DNA of 40,930 nt from NCBI GenBank assembly GCA_947450365.1, contig CANFVE010000023.1:1-40930 (forward strand), in the 5' to 3' direction. Source of the stretch: Cytophagaceae bacterium. Lineage in GTDB: Bacteria; Bacteroidota; Bacteroidia; Cytophagales; Spirosomataceae. The notes below the pieces were generated by a model that worked only from the letters and a program-made list of their open reading frames with translations, did no database searches and was not told the DNA's origin. Of the stretch, positions 23,710 through 32,770 are shown in pieces (positions within the stretch are counted from its first letter, which is position 1; each line of letters opens with the position of its first letter). A program made the position numbers and the translations under genes.

Positions 23710-26400
23710 ATGAAAAATATTTATTACATGAATTGTTTGAACGGATTGAAAGGCAACTTATTTTTTGGATGGATGCTGGGTATTTTGCTTTTTAGTACTC
23801 AGGTCTTGCAAGCCCAAGTGTTAGGTGGCCGTTTGTTTCCTTCTACGAGCGCCAGTACAAGTCAATTTTCGTACGCAACTCCACAGGAATATGAAATTGC
23901 CGGGATCACGGTAACAGGATCTCAGTTCTACGATGGAAATTCCATGATTAACATTTCGGGATTGCAAGTGGGCGATAAAATCAAAGTTCCAGGTGATATG
24001 ATTGCTTCCGCCATTCGGAAGATTATGGACCAAGGGATTTTGGAGGAGGTTGAGATTTATGCAACCAAAACGGAGGGTGATAAAATTTGGTTAAATATCG
24101 CCCTAAAAGAGCGTCCACGTTTATATGCCTTGCAATATACGGGTGTTCGCAAAGGGGAAATCGAAACACTAAACGAGAAAGTGAAGGCCTATAAAGGCAA
24201 GATCATTACGGAAACGCTTCGTAAAAATTTAGAGTTAGCGATTCGCAAATTTTATCAGGAAAAAGGGCGTTTAAATGTGAAAACCAAATCGATCGTGAAG
24301 ACTGATACGATTCGGGGAAATAATGCAACTCTAACAGTACAAGTAGATAAAGGTGAAAAAGTTAAAGTGCATAAAATTGTGCTCCTAGGGATAGAACCTG
24401 CCGCGCGCAATATGATTTTGCGGAAAATTAAAAATACGAAACAAATGCGTTTTGGACGTATTTTCAAACCATCGAAATTCGTGCCTAAAAAATGGGATGA
24501 GGACAAAGAGAAGTTGCTAACCGCCATGAATAAGTTAGGTTTTCGGGATTTTCAAATCAAATCGGATTCCATCTCGAGGTACAACAATGAGGCGGTGGAT
24601 TTGACCATTCATTTGACGCAAGGCCATAAATACTATTACCGCAATATTAAGTTTGAAGGGAATTATATTTATCCTGATTCTGTTTTGCGCGACGTGCTCG
24701 GGGTGAAAAAGGGGGATGTGTATAATACCGAAGAATTAGATAAGAAAATGAGTCAAAATCCAGGGGAGGATTTGAGTTCTGTGTACATGGATAATGGGTA
24801 TTTGTATTACAATGCCGAACCGGTAGAAACGGCGATTGAAGGGGATTCGATCGACATTTCAATTCGGATTTCGGAAGGAAAGCAGGCAACGATCAATAAA
24901 GTAATTTTGAACGGGAATACGAAAACCTCTGATCACGTGGTCATGCGGGAAATTCGAACCTTGCCGGGTCAGAAGTTTAATAAATCAGCAATTATTCGTA
25001 CCGTACGTGAATTATCGACAATCGGCTATTTTAACCCAGAAAAGATATCGCCAAATCCGCAGCCTCGGCCTGATGGTACCGTGGATATAGAATACAATGT
25101 AGAAGAAAAGCCATCGGATCAAATTGAATTATCAGGTGGTTGGGGTGGCTACATTGGTTTTGTGGGAACTTTAGGGGTCGTGTTTAATAATTTCTCAGCC
25201 AAAAACTTAACCAATTTGAAAGCATGGCGTCCATTGCCAGCCGGGGATGGCCAAAAACTTTCGATTCGTTTTCAAGCGAATGGCGCTGCCTTTCAGAATT
25301 ACAGTTTGACCTTTACAGAACCTTGGTTAGGGGGTAAAAAGCCGAATTCCTTTTCAATTTCATTGAATCGAAGTATTTCTTATCCATATCAATTTAGAAC
25401 GACTGGTTACGGTGGTGGTTACGGGAGTAGTGGCTATGGTGGTGGTTATGGAGGAGGCTATGGTGGTGGTTATGGCGGCGGTTATGGCGGTTATGGTGGA
25501 TACGGTGGTGGATATGGCGGCTATGGAGGTTATGGGGGGATGAGCAGTTATTCGGTACCGGATTCCTTGTTGGACGCTCACTTTAATGTCAACAGTATCA
25601 CCTTTAGTTTAGGAAAACGCTTAAAATGGCCAGATGATTACTTCTCATTGAGTAATTCACTATCTTTTTCACAATACGATGTGGATCGCTATTATACGTG
25701 GGCTTATCCGCAAGGAAAGTCGACTTCGGTGACGTTCATGACGAATTTCTCTCGGAATAGTATCGATAATCCTACGTTTGCGCGCTCGGGATCCAGTTTC
25801 TCGTTGACTGCGTCGTTAACGCCACCTTATTCTTTGTTAGGAGGAAATAAAGATGGTAGCTTGATTGAATACCATAAATGGATGATGGATGCGAGTTGGT
25901 TTAGTCCATTAGCCGGTAAATTTGTCTTACATACGCGTGCTCACTTAGGATTTTTGGGATCCTATGGGGGGCGGGAAACAACCCGCTTTGAGCGCTTTGA
26001 TTTGGGTGGATCTGGGATGGTGCAAGGATTCTCGTTTAACCGGGATATCGTTGGACTCCGTGGCTACAAAGACCGTGTGATCGGACCCTCGGGCTCATAT
26101 GGGAATGGAGGCGTGGCTTATAATAAATTTGTGATGGAGGTTCGTTATCCGGTTTCATTGAATCCGTCGGCAACCATTTTCGTCCTTGGTTTTGCTGAGG
26201 GAGGAAATAATTTCGCGAATTTACAAGATTACAATCCGTTTGATTTGTATAAATCGGCAGGTTTTGGTGCGCGTATTTTCATGCCTGCGTTTGGTATGAT
26301 TGGAATTGATTATGGAATGGCCTTTGATAAGCCGAGACCGGGGGATTCGGATTTTGGCCGACAAGCCTTTACCTTCTCCATTGGTCAACAAATCAGATAA
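23710..26400 (+). CDS. bamA: Outer membrane protein assembly factor BamA
   Basis: An 896-residue Omp85 protein. A signal peptide (about 13-36, LKGNLFFGWMLGILLFSTQVLQAQ) is followed by POTRA repeats (about 60-470, e.g. YEIAGITVTGSQFYDG, YRNIKFEGNYIYPDSVLRDVLGVKKGD, INKVILNGNTKTSDHVVMREI) and a 16-strand barrel (about 475-896) that contains the conserved VRGF-like block GSGMVQGFSFNRDIVGLRGYKDR. A Gly/Tyr-rich block (566-610) sits between barrel strands. ATG 23710 is used; 23728 is also possible. BamA inserts beta-barrel proteins into the outer membrane. It follows uppS by 9 bp and precedes two Skp/OmpH chaperone genes that deliver its clients. Confidence 0.95.
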   Translation: MKNIYYMNCLNGLKGNLFFGWMLGILLFSTQVLQAQVLGGRLFPSTSASTSQFSYATPQEYEIAGITVTGSQFYDGNSMINISGLQVGDKIKVPGDMIASAIRKIMDQGILEEVEIYATKTEGDKIWLNIALKERPRLYALQYTGVRKGEIETLNEKVKAYKGKIITETLRKNLELAIRKFYQEKGRLNVKTKSIVKTDTIRGNNATLTVQVDKGEKVKVHKIVLLGIEPAARNMILRKIKNTKQMRFGRIFKPSKFVPKKWDEDKEKLLTAMNKLGFRDFQIKSDSISRYNNEAVDLTIHLTQGHKYYYRNIKFEGNYIYPDSVLRDVLGVKKGDVYNTEELDKKMSQNPGEDLSSVYMDNGYLYYNAEPVETAIEGDSIDISIRISEGKQATINKVILNGNTKTSDHVVMREIRTLPGQKFNKSAIIRTVRELSTIGYFNPEKISPNPQPRPDGTVDIEYNVEEKPSDQIELSGGWGGYIGFVGTLGVVFNNFSAKNLTNLKAWRPLPAGDGQKLSIRFQANGAAFQNYSLTFTEPWLGGKKPNSFSISLNRSISYPYQFRTTGYGGGYGSSGYGGGYGGGYGGGYGGGYGGYGGYGGGYGGYGGYGGMSSYSVPDSLLDAHFNVNSITFSLGKRLKWPDDYFSLSNSLSFSQYDVDRYYTWAYPQGKSTSVTFMTNFSRNSIDNPTFARSGSSFSLTASLTPPYSLLGGNKDGSLIEYHKWMMDASWFSPLAGKFVLHTRAHLGFLGSYGGRETTRFERFDLGGSGMVQGFSFNRDIVGLRGYKDRVIGPSGSYGNGGVAYNKFVMEVRYPVSLNPSATIFVLGFAEGGNNFANLQDYNPFDLYKSAGFGARIFMPAFGMIGIDYGMAFDKPRPGDSDFGRQAFTFSIGQQIR
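25405..25539 (+). repeat. In-frame Gly/Tyr-rich repeat inside bamA
   Basis: About 45 codons (BamA residues 566-610) encode repeated GYGG and GGYGGGYGG units, with imperfect DNA repeats of about 9 and 12 bp made from GGT, GGC, GGA, TAT and TAC codons. It lies in the barrel part, probably an extracellular loop. Mixed synonymous codons suggest the repeat is maintained at the protein level rather than newly expanded. Confidence 0.9.
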
Positions 26401-26416
26401 GCTGAATAAATTCGTA

Positions 26417-26956
26417 ATGAAAAAGTCGATTTTTTTCTTAATTTTGGTGCTTGTCAGCTTTGGACAAAGGTCCTATGCTCAGAAATTTGGATATATTGAT
26501 ACGGAGTTTATTACATCCAAAATGCCTGAATACAAAAAAGTGCAGGCCAAAATGGAAGAGATGACAAAACAATACGTGAAGGATGTCCAAAAGAAAAATG
26601 ATGAATTGGCTGAATTAGAGCGGGCATATAAGTTGGAGGAATTATTACTCACCGACGACCTTCGTGCACAACGTCTCCAACTCATAAAGGCTAAAGACCA
26701 AGAGGCGAAAGCATTGCAAAATGCAATCTTTGGTTCGGAGGGTGAATTGTTTAAATCCAAACAAGCGGCTTTAAAACCGATTTTGGATGAGATTGCCAAA
26801 GCAGTAGAAAAAGTAGTTCGGCAAAAGCGGCTGGACTTTTTATTTGATAAAGCAAACGATGGATTAGCTTTGATTTATACAAATCCGGTGCATGATTATT
26901 CCGATTACATTTTAGAGGAATTGGGCCTTGAGATAGATCCGAATTTGAAAAAATAA
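26417..26956 (+). CDS. OmpH/Skp family periplasmic chaperone, first copy
   Basis: A 179-residue protein with a signal peptide (about 1-21, KKSIFFLILVLVSFGQRSYAQ), the family start KFGYIDTEFITSKMPEYKKVQ and a long charged coiled coil (about 40-140), as in Skp trimers that hold unfolded outer-membrane proteins. The start ATG 26417 is 16 bp after the bamA stop; the frame is open further upstream but there overlaps bamA. It is followed by a second, diverged copy. No gene symbol is given because Bacteroidota have several ompH-like genes. Confidence 0.9.
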   Translation: MKKSIFFLILVLVSFGQRSYAQKFGYIDTEFITSKMPEYKKVQAKMEEMTKQYVKDVQKKNDELAELERAYKLEELLLTDDLRAQRLQLIKAKDQEAKALQNAIFGSEGELFKSKQAALKPILDEIAKAVEKVVRQKRLDFLFDKANDGLALIYTNPVHDYSDYILEELGLEIDPNLKK

Positions 26957-27003
26957 AACACATTACTAAACAAAAAAAATAATTTAAAAAAGAAAAACAA
27001 CGT

Positions 27004-27633
27004 ATGAAAACCAAATTTTTATTGGCCGTAGGCCTTATGTTCGGATTGGCAACAATGCCGCTTCAGGCCCAAGTTAAAATCGGATTTATCAATGCTGATT
27101 ATATTTTAAGCCAAATGCCAGAGGCGAAACAAGTGGAAGAAGACTTAAAAAACACGCAAAAACAATACGAAACCTTGTATCAAGGGAAAGTGAAAGACTT
27201 TCAAGATAAATTAGCTGCCTTTGAAAAAATGAATGCGGATACCAAAACTCCGGATATCATCAAGCAAGACAAGGAAAAAGAATTACAAAATCTACAAACT
27301 TCGATTCAAGAGTTCCAACAAAATTCTCAATCTTCTTTACAAAAGAAACAAGCTCAATTGTTGCAACCTCTTTTAAAGAAAATTGAAGAAAATATGCACG
27401 CGGTGGCAAATGAGAATGCATATACACACGTATTCAATTACGATGCAGGTATGGGAACAGCTCCTATCTTGTTGCACTATCCATCTGAGGCTGCGATCTC
27501 AGATCTAGTGTTAAAGAAAATGGGTATCACACCTAAGCCTGTGACGGCTGCTGCGGCTCCTGCTGCTGCACCGGCTGCAGCTAAACCAGCCGCTGCTCCA
27601 GCTGCTGCTAAGCCTGCTGCTCCAAAGAAATAA
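27004..27633 (+). CDS. OmpH/Skp family periplasmic chaperone with an Ala/Pro/Lys-rich tail
   Basis: A 209-residue protein with a signal peptide (KFLLAVGLMFGLATMPLQAQ), the KIGFINADYILSQMPEAKQVEEDL start and a coiled-coil arm rich in Gln and Lys (about 40-130). The last about 30 residues are a low-complexity Ala/Pro/Lys tail (TAAAAPAAAPAAAKPAAAP...), absent from the upstream copy. It lies 47 bp after the first copy and ends the uppS-bamA operon at a strong terminator. It likely serves as a holdase for BamA substrates. Confidence 0.9.
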   Translation: MKTKFLLAVGLMFGLATMPLQAQVKIGFINADYILSQMPEAKQVEEDLKNTQKQYETLYQGKVKDFQDKLAAFEKMNADTKTPDIIKQDKEKELQNLQTSIQEFQQNSQSSLQKKQAQLLQPLLKKIEENMHAVANENAYTHVFNYDAGMGTAPILLHYPSEAAISDLVLKKMGITPKPVTAAAAPAAAPAAAKPAAAPAAAKPAAPKK

Positions 27634-27651
27634 TATATCTAAATATGCTAG

Positions 27652-27682
27652 AAAAGACGCAAGTGATTGCGTCTTTTTTTTT
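27652..27682 (+). terminator. Terminator of the uppS-bamA-skp operon
   Basis: An 11-bp perfect stem AAAAGACGCAA / TTGCGTCTTTT with a GTGA loop is followed by a T run. It lies 18 bp after the second skp stop and 1 bp before the stop of the convergent TauE gene, so it may serve both directions. Confidence 0.9.
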
Positions 27683-27683
27683 G

Positions 27684-28415
27684 TTATTGAATGATGTATT
27701 TCCCCATTTGGATAGCTGACATGAGCAGGATGATTCCGAGGACAATGTAATGAAAAACCGCTTCTGGTATCTTTTTTAAAATTTGTTTTCCTAGGTAAGA
27801 TCCGACGATACTAATGCCAATCAGAAAGGGAATGTACATGAGATGCTCCCGCGTAAAATAGCCATTGGCTACATATATGACAGCCCGAGAACTATCGACC
27901 CCCATATCGATAAGGGCTGAGGTGGCAATAAAAACGTCTTTCGGTAAGTGAAAGGCCGAAAGCGTCAAACCCCGAATAGCTCCTCCAGTTCCAATCAATC
28001 CTGCCAAAAAGCCCGAAATGCCACCGCCTAGGTATAAATTAGAATCACTTTGCTTGATATTATGATGGCCGCCCAGAAGGAGATAAATGGCCAAACAAAA
28101 TATGGCCGCATTCATCCCCATTTCCGTTTGTTTTTGTGGAATGTAATGCGTTAATAAGGCGCCGATAATCACGGAGACTACCGCAGGAATACCTAATTTG
28201 AGGGCGATCTTTTTATCGATTCCTTTCTGGAACAAATAGATTTTAGATAAATTACTGAATACGTGAAATACGGCTGTGATGCCGAGGACAACCTTAAAGT
28301 CTAAAAAAATGGAAGCCAGAGGGACAAATAAAATAGAAGAACCAAATCCTGAAACCGTACCTAAAATTTCGGCCAGGAGAGCTAAAATGAAAAATAAATA
28401 GTAGTTCTCCTGCAT
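27684..28415 (-). CDS. TauE/SafE family permease
   Basis: A 243-residue membrane protein with about seven to eight hydrophobic segments. Two family repeats are visible: LAEILGTVSGFGSSILFVPLASIFL near the N-terminus and LGGGISGFLAGLIGTGGAIRGLTLSAFHL in the middle. TauE/SafE proteins are proposed exporters of sulfite or organosulfonates, but the substrate here is unknown. ATG 28415 (MQENYYLFFIL) is chosen; longer forms in the same frame overlap lspA and look unlike the family. It lies 11 bp after lspA as the last gene of the putA-lspA group. Confidence 0.88.
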   Translation of the reverse strand: MQENYYLFFILALLAEILGTVSGFGSSILFVPLASIFLDFKVVLGITAVFHVFSNLSKIYLFQKGIDKKIALKLGIPAVVSVIIGALLTHYIPQKQTEMGMNAAIFCLAIYLLLGGHHNIKQSDSNLYLGGGISGFLAGLIGTGGAIRGLTLSAFHLPKDVFIATSALIDMGVDSSRAVIYVANGYFTREHLMYIPFLIGISIVGSYLGKQILKKIPEAVFHYIVLGIILLMSAIQMGKYIIQ

Positions 28416-28426
28416 GATTTTTTTAT

Positions 28427-29014
28427 TTATTCGATTGGTTTTTGAGATTCGAAAAATCGATTCTGGAAAATAATGATGGAAACGACCCCACAAAAAATAG
28501 CGGCATCCGCGAAATTGAAGATAGGTGTCGAATAATAGGTGCCTCCCCAAACCGGCACCCAAAGCGGTAATATCCCTTCCCAAACATCAAAAAAGAACAT
28601 GTCAATCACCTGTCCATGAAACCAGGTCATGGGTGCTCCAAAAGGGGCATTGCCCAATAAAACCCCATAAAATACCGAGTCTATTAGATTTCCAATCGCC
28701 CCACCTAAAATCAATGAGATGCAAAATAATAAACCTTTCGGGCTGTGTTTTTCACTTAAATAATGTAGGTAATATCCGATGCCAAACATGGCGATAATCC
28801 GAAAACTCGTTAAGATTAATTTCCCATAGTTGGAGCCTAATTGGATGCCAAAAGCCATGCCCGGGTTCAGCGTATAATGCAATTTAAATAGGGACCCTAC
28901 TAGTTCGATTTGGCCAAAATAACCGGGTTCCATCCAGAAATGAACGGCCATTTTAATGCCTTGATCCAAGAGAATGACAACTAAACTAATCAAGAAATAT
29001 CGGATACTTTTCAT
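28427..29014 (-). CDS. lspA: Lipoprotein signal peptidase (signal peptidase II)
   Basis: A 195-residue inner-membrane aspartyl protease that removes lipoprotein signal peptides. It has four membrane helices, the LLDQGIK motif near the N-terminus (15-21), LNPGMAFGI (49-57), and the two catalytic aspartates in GGAIGNLIDS (Asp112) and IFNFADAAIF (Asp170). The loop between these is longer than in E. coli, as is common in Bacteroidota. The start overlaps the proline dehydrogenase stop by 4 bp (ATGA), so translation is likely coupled. Confidence 0.95.
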   Translation of the reverse strand: MKSIRYFLISLVVILLDQGIKMAVHFWMEPGYFGQIELVGSLFKLHYTLNPGMAFGIQLGSNYGKLILTSFRIIAMFGIGYYLHYLSEKHSPKGLLFCISLILGGAIGNLIDSVFYGVLLGNAPFGAPMTWFHGQVIDMFFFDVWEGILPLWVPVWGGTYYSTPIFNFADAAIFCGVVSIIIFQNRFFESQKPIE

Positions 29015-30210
29015 ACTTGCTTTCTGCGGTTTACTTCTTTTTGTAGGAGTCCAAATTCCCGAGAGGTCTGTCCGGCAATCGAGCTATTTTCCTCGGCACG
29101 TCGAAACAAATAAGGCATCACAGCTGCCACGGGACCATAGGGCACATATTTCGCCACATTGTAGCCATTGGCTGCCAAATTATAACTGATGTTGTCCGAC
29201 ATGCCTAATAACTGAGCGAAAAAGATATGCGAATGGTTGCTTGGGATTTCCAAGGCCTCCATTTTGTCACACAATTGCATGCAACTAAATTCATTGTGCG
29301 TGCCTACACAAAAACTTACTTGGCCTAAATGGGCCAAACATACATCGATGGCGGCATTAAAATCACGGTCGGTATCTTCCTTATGTTTGTGCAGAGGTTC
29401 TGAATATTCGTCCTCATGTGCGCGCTGGCGTTCTTTTTCCAAATAAGCCCCGCGGACCAATTTAGCGCCGAAAAAATAATTGGAATTTTCAGCTTCTTCG
29501 ATGGCCAGTCGGAGGTTGTCCAACATATCCACACGGTACATTTGAAATGTATTAAAAATGATGGCCTCCCGCTCATTAAACATGGCCATCATCTCATAGG
29601 TCAAGGTGTCGATTGAATTTTGAATCCAACTCTCCTCCGCATCAATAAATAATTTTACCCCTTCATCATGCGCTTTTTGGCATATTTCAATTAAAAATTC
29701 CTTACTATGCGCAAAGGATTCAGTCTCTTCCTCATCAAATGCCTGACCTGCTTGATGCTTTTCAAGCAATTCACTTTGAAAAAGCCCCGTTAATTTAAAC
29801 ACCGCAAAGGGAATCTGTGGATCCACTTTCGCTTTTTCAATCGTTTTTAAGATTTCGGCCTTTGTTTTTTGAAAGGATTTTTCATTTTCCTCTCCTTCCA
29901 CCGAATAATCGAGAATGGTGCCAATGTGTACTTTTCCCAGTGCTTGAATCGTTAAATCACAGTCTTCAATCGATTCTCCCCCACAAAATTGTTCGAAAAC
30001 GGTAGTTTTTATCAGTTTTTTGATAGGAAAATGAAGGAAAAGGAATAATTTGATGAAAAAAGTCCCTAACTTTACAAGCCAATTTTGATTCATTATGGCG
30101 AAAATCCAATAGGATTTCATCAGTTTGAAATCAGTTTTGGAAGCAAAAGCAATTTGGGTGTCTTCGAAGGAAAGCTTTTTCAATTGTTTTGATGAAGGAT
30201 TTAGGCTCAT
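29011..30210 (-). CDS. Proline dehydrogenase, single-domain
   Basis: A 399-residue FAD enzyme of the PutA/ProDH superfamily that oxidises proline to pyrroline-5-carboxylate. Motifs are GAKLVRGAYLEKERQRA (substrate/FAD pocket) and the C-terminal YVPYGPVAAVMPYLFRRAEENS, which contains the paired arginines that bind the proline carboxylate. It is the monofunctional form without the aldehyde dehydrogenase domain of E. coli PutA, and resembles mitochondrial-type ProDH. The N-terminal 80 residues are helical and hydrophobic, which may help membrane association. A TATATTTG promoter element lies 18 bp upstream. Confidence 0.93.
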   Translation of the reverse strand: MSLNPSSKQLKKLSFEDTQIAFASKTDFKLMKSYWIFAIMNQNWLVKLGTFFIKLFLFLHFPIKKLIKTTVFEQFCGGESIEDCDLTIQALGKVHIGTILDYSVEGEENEKSFQKTKAEILKTIEKAKVDPQIPFAVFKLTGLFQSELLEKHQAGQAFDEEETESFAHSKEFLIEICQKAHDEGVKLFIDAEESWIQNSIDTLTYEMMAMFNEREAIIFNTFQMYRVDMLDNLRLAIEEAENSNYFFGAKLVRGAYLEKERQRAHEDEYSEPLHKHKEDTDRDFNAAIDVCLAHLGQVSFCVGTHNEFSCMQLCDKMEALEIPSNHSHIFFAQLLGMSDNISYNLAANGYNVAKYVPYGPVAAVMPYLFRRAEENSSIAGQTSREFGLLQKEVNRRKQV

Positions 30211-30227
30211 TTTTTTAAAATTGCTTG

Positions 30228-30235
30228 CAAATATA
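30228..30235 (-). promoter_or_regulatory. Bacteroidota -7 element (TATATTTG) before the proline dehydrogenase gene
   Basis: On the minus strand TATATTTGC matches TAnnTTTG and lies 17 bp from the ATG, which would give a very short leader. No clear TTG -33 element is seen in the T-rich sequence upstream. Confidence 0.55.
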
Positions 30236-30298
30236 AGTTAATAAAAATAAATAAACATACATCTCAGGCCTTGCGGCTTGTTAACCATTAGAATAATT

Positions 30299-31393
30299 AT
30301 GAATGCCAATTTAGACATTGTCCCGATGCAAGAATGGATTCAGACAGACGGAAAACCCTTGATTATCGCGGGTCCATGTTCAGCTGAGACAGAGGAGCAA
30401 GTATTAGAAACCGCCCGCCGAATTAAAGCGGAAGGCTATGCGCACATCATGCGTGCTGGCGTGTGGAAACCTCGTACGCGTCCAGGCAGTTTTGAAGGGA
30501 TGGGTGAGCCGGCTTTAAAGTGGTTGGTCGAAGCAAAAAAAGAAACAGGTTTGCCATTGGCTATCGAAGTAGCGACACCCGAGCATATCGAATTGGCCTT
30601 GAAATATGGCGTTGATGTATTGTGGATTGGTGCTAGAACCACGGTTAATCCATTTAATGTACAAGATTTAGCGGATGCCTTGAAAGGGGTTGATGTTCCC
30701 GTATTAGTCAAGAATCCGGTTAATCCTGATTTAGCTTTATGGGTAGGTGCATTTGAGCGTCTTCAAGGTTCTGGAATCAAAAAATTAGGTGCCATTCACC
30801 GTGGGTTCTCGAACGCACAGGAAACAAAATACCGTAACTCCCCGATGTGGGCGATGGCAGTAGAATTAAAGCGTTTATTTCCTCAAATGCCATTGATTGG
30901 TGATCCTTCGCACATGGCGGGTAAGCGCGCGTTGTTGATGGAATTATCCCAACGAATCCTTGATTTAAATTACGATGGTATGATCATCGAGACGCACCGT
31001 GACCCGGATGCGGCATGGTCAGATGCGTCCCAACAAGTTACTCCAGAAAAATTAGGCGAAATGCTTCGCGAATTAGATGTTCGTCAAGCCAATTATGGAG
31101 CTGATTTCTCGGATGAATTAGCGGGTCTACGTGAGAAAATTGATAACATCGACCGTGAGTTATTAGAAGTTTTGGCTGCCCGCATGGCGGTAGTTGAAAA
31201 ATTAGGTGAATACAAGCGTGACAATAATGTGGCGGTATTGCAATTAGATCGTTGGAAGCAATTGCACAACGACCGGGCAAATCAAGCCAAAGGTCTTGCG
31301 TTGTATCCTGAATTCGTAGAAGAATTGTTTAAATTGATTCACTCAGAATCCATTCGCAAACAAACTGAAGTGATGAATTCTGCCACAGCCTAA
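30299..31393 (+). CDS. Bifunctional DAHP synthase / type II chorismate mutase
   Basis: A 364-residue fusion. The N-terminal about 260 residues form a DAHP synthase of the AroF/KDO8P-like type (IIAGPCSAETEEQ, MRAGVWKPRTRPGSFEG, PVLVKNPVNPDL, GAIHRGFSN, IGDPSHMAGKR), which makes the first shikimate-pathway intermediate. The C-terminal about 90 residues are an AroQ chorismate mutase (LREKIDNIDRELLEVLAARMAVVEKLGEYKRDN). This order is typical of Bacteroidota and allows feedback control through the mutase domain. ATG 30299 is chosen; TTG 30278 is less likely. It is monocistronic with its own terminator. aroB lies 4.4 kb away on the other strand. Confidence 0.95.
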   Translation: MNANLDIVPMQEWIQTDGKPLIIAGPCSAETEEQVLETARRIKAEGYAHIMRAGVWKPRTRPGSFEGMGEPALKWLVEAKKETGLPLAIEVATPEHIELALKYGVDVLWIGARTTVNPFNVQDLADALKGVDVPVLVKNPVNPDLALWVGAFERLQGSGIKKLGAIHRGFSNAQETKYRNSPMWAMAVELKRLFPQMPLIGDPSHMAGKRALLMELSQRILDLNYDGMIIETHRDPDAAWSDASQQVTPEKLGEMLRELDVRQANYGADFSDELAGLREKIDNIDRELLEVLAARMAVVEKLGEYKRDNNVAVLQLDRWKQLHNDRANQAKGLALYPEFVEELFKLIHSESIRKQTEVMNSATA

Positions 31394-31412
31394 GAAATCG
31401 AAACGTATAAAT

Positions 31413-31444
31413 AGGGGCTCAATGTCAGTTGGGTCCCTTTTTTT
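31413..31444 (+). terminator. Terminator of the DAHP synthase-chorismate mutase gene
   Basis: A 10-bp stem with two G-U pairs (31413-31422 with 31429-31438) and a 6-nt loop is followed by seven T. The T run touches the stop codon of the convergent EamA transporter gene. Confidence 0.8.
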
Positions 31445-32342
31445 ATGCCCTTTTTGTAATCTGGTAGCTCCCATAAATCACAAGCGACATTCCCAACATG
31501 GTAATCCCATTTGGGAATCCTTGGCCCAGCAGTATATCGATGCCAATCGAAAATAGTACGCTGCTATTTCCCACCACCCCTACGATGCTCGTTTTTTCGT
31601 TCAATAAGGCCTGCGTGGTAAAATATTGAACCCCTAAAGCCAAAAGCCCCATGATGAATGCCTTGGCCCATTCCCAAGGACTTGGGTCTATCCAGGTACC
31701 CGTTAAAAAACTATTTGGGAGATTAAGCCATGTACCCGATATCAACGAAAGGATTGAGGCGATCAGTCCCGCGCCCATAAAGGAAATGACGACCCAGCGG
31801 GAATCGTAGTATTTTTGGGATTCCTTAATAGCCATGTAGCCTAGGGCCGTCCCCATGGCATAGATGATTCCGGTCCCATGATTCCACAGAGATCCGCTGG
31901 TTTCCGGTCGGAAAATGAGGAGAATTCCGAAAAATCCAATGAGCAAAAATAGGACTTGACGGCCATTCAAGGTCTCATTGGGAATCAGAAAAAAGCTAAA
32001 TATCGCGATGAACAAAGGGAATGCTTGACCATAGGTATTCGTTAAGGAAAGACTTAGGTGTTCGAGTGTGTAGAAAAGGCAATATAAGGTGAAGGCACCT
32101 AATAAACCGCGGAGGAGGATGAAGTATAATTTGCCGCCGGTTTGAATCGCGGGTTTGAGCCAAAGACTTGTTAATAGAAAAGGGAGGCCTACTGCACTGC
32201 GAAAAAATACGAGTTGGACCGATGGAAACCGAACGCTCATTTCTTTCGCCATGGCCGACATGATGGCAAAGCAAAGCGACGAAATCAACATATACAGAAT
32301 CCCCTTTTTGCTGGAAAAAAATGTCGGAGTAAGCTTAAACAT
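31443..32342 (-). CDS. EamA/DMT family transporter
   Basis: A 299-residue membrane protein with about ten hydrophobic helices in two EamA repeats (first about 15-145, second about 155-295). Signature segments are ISSLCFAIMSAMAKEM, RGLLGAFTLYCLFYTLEHLSLSLTNTYGQAFPLFIAIFS and GIIYAMGTALGYMAIKES. Members export small metabolites such as amino acids or purines; the substrate here is not known. It is divergent from ridA with 50 bp between starts and convergent with the aromatic gene. Confidence 0.9.
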   Translation of the reverse strand: MFKLTPTFFSSKKGILYMLISSLCFAIMSAMAKEMSVRFPSVQLVFFRSAVGLPFLLTSLWLKPAIQTGGKLYFILLRGLLGAFTLYCLFYTLEHLSLSLTNTYGQAFPLFIAIFSFFLIPNETLNGRQVLFLLIGFFGILLIFRPETSGSLWNHGTGIIYAMGTALGYMAIKESQKYYDSRWVVISFMGAGLIASILSLISGTWLNLPNSFLTGTWIDPSPWEWAKAFIMGLLALGVQYFTTQALLNEKTSIVGVVGNSSVLFSIGIDILLGQGFPNGITMLGMSLVIYGSYQITKRA

Positions 32343-32392
32343 GATGTAGAGGTTAACTCAAATTTTGGTAACTTGCATTTCTTTTCAAAGGT

Positions 32393-32764
32393 ATGACAAA
32401 AAAAATAATTTTATCTACAGACGCCCCAGCGCCGATCGGACCTTATTCTCAGGCCGTACAAGTTCAGGGGACCCTATATGTTTCGGGTCAAATTGCCCTT
32501 TCGGTTTTTGAAGCAGGAGGAAGCATCGAAGAGGAGACGGAACAGGTGATGAAAAATCTTGGTTTTATTTTAACTGAGGCGGGGTATCAATTTTCGGATG
32601 TGGTAAAATGTTCCATTTTTGTCAAGGATATGAACCATTTTGCGCAAATAAATGCGGTCTATGGTCGCTACTTTACGGAAGAGGCACCGGCTCGAGAAAC
32701 GGTGGAAGTGGCCCGTTTGCCCAAAGACGTTCGGGTTGAAATTTCGTGTATTGCCTATAAATAA
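32393..32764 (+). CDS. ridA: RidA family enamine/imine deaminase
   Basis: A 123-residue RidA protein, which hydrolyses reactive 2-aminoacrylate and related enamines from PLP enzymes. Conserved parts are APIGPYSQAV (13-22), LYVSGQIAL (28-36) and APARETVEVARLPKDVRVEI with the catalytic Arg101. It is a trimeric cytosolic protein. It is followed by gltX after 6 bp, so both probably share a transcript. Confidence 0.93.
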   Translation: MTKKIILSTDAPAPIGPYSQAVQVQGTLYVSGQIALSVFEAGGSIEEETEQVMKNLGFILTEAGYQFSDVVKCSIFVKDMNHFAQINAVYGRYFTEEAPARETVEVARLPKDVRVEISCIAYK

Positions 32765-32770
32765 TCATAT

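Noticed and set aside
25360..25581. Thr/Ile/Ala-rich antisense frame across the Gly/Tyr repeat
   Set aside because: It is the shadow of the repeated codons on the opposite strand.
26300..26416. Longer N-terminus for the first Skp gene
   Set aside because: It overlaps bamA and would bury the signal peptide.
28416..28583. Longer N-terminus for the TauE-like gene
   Set aside because: It overlaps lspA and has no TauE sequence.
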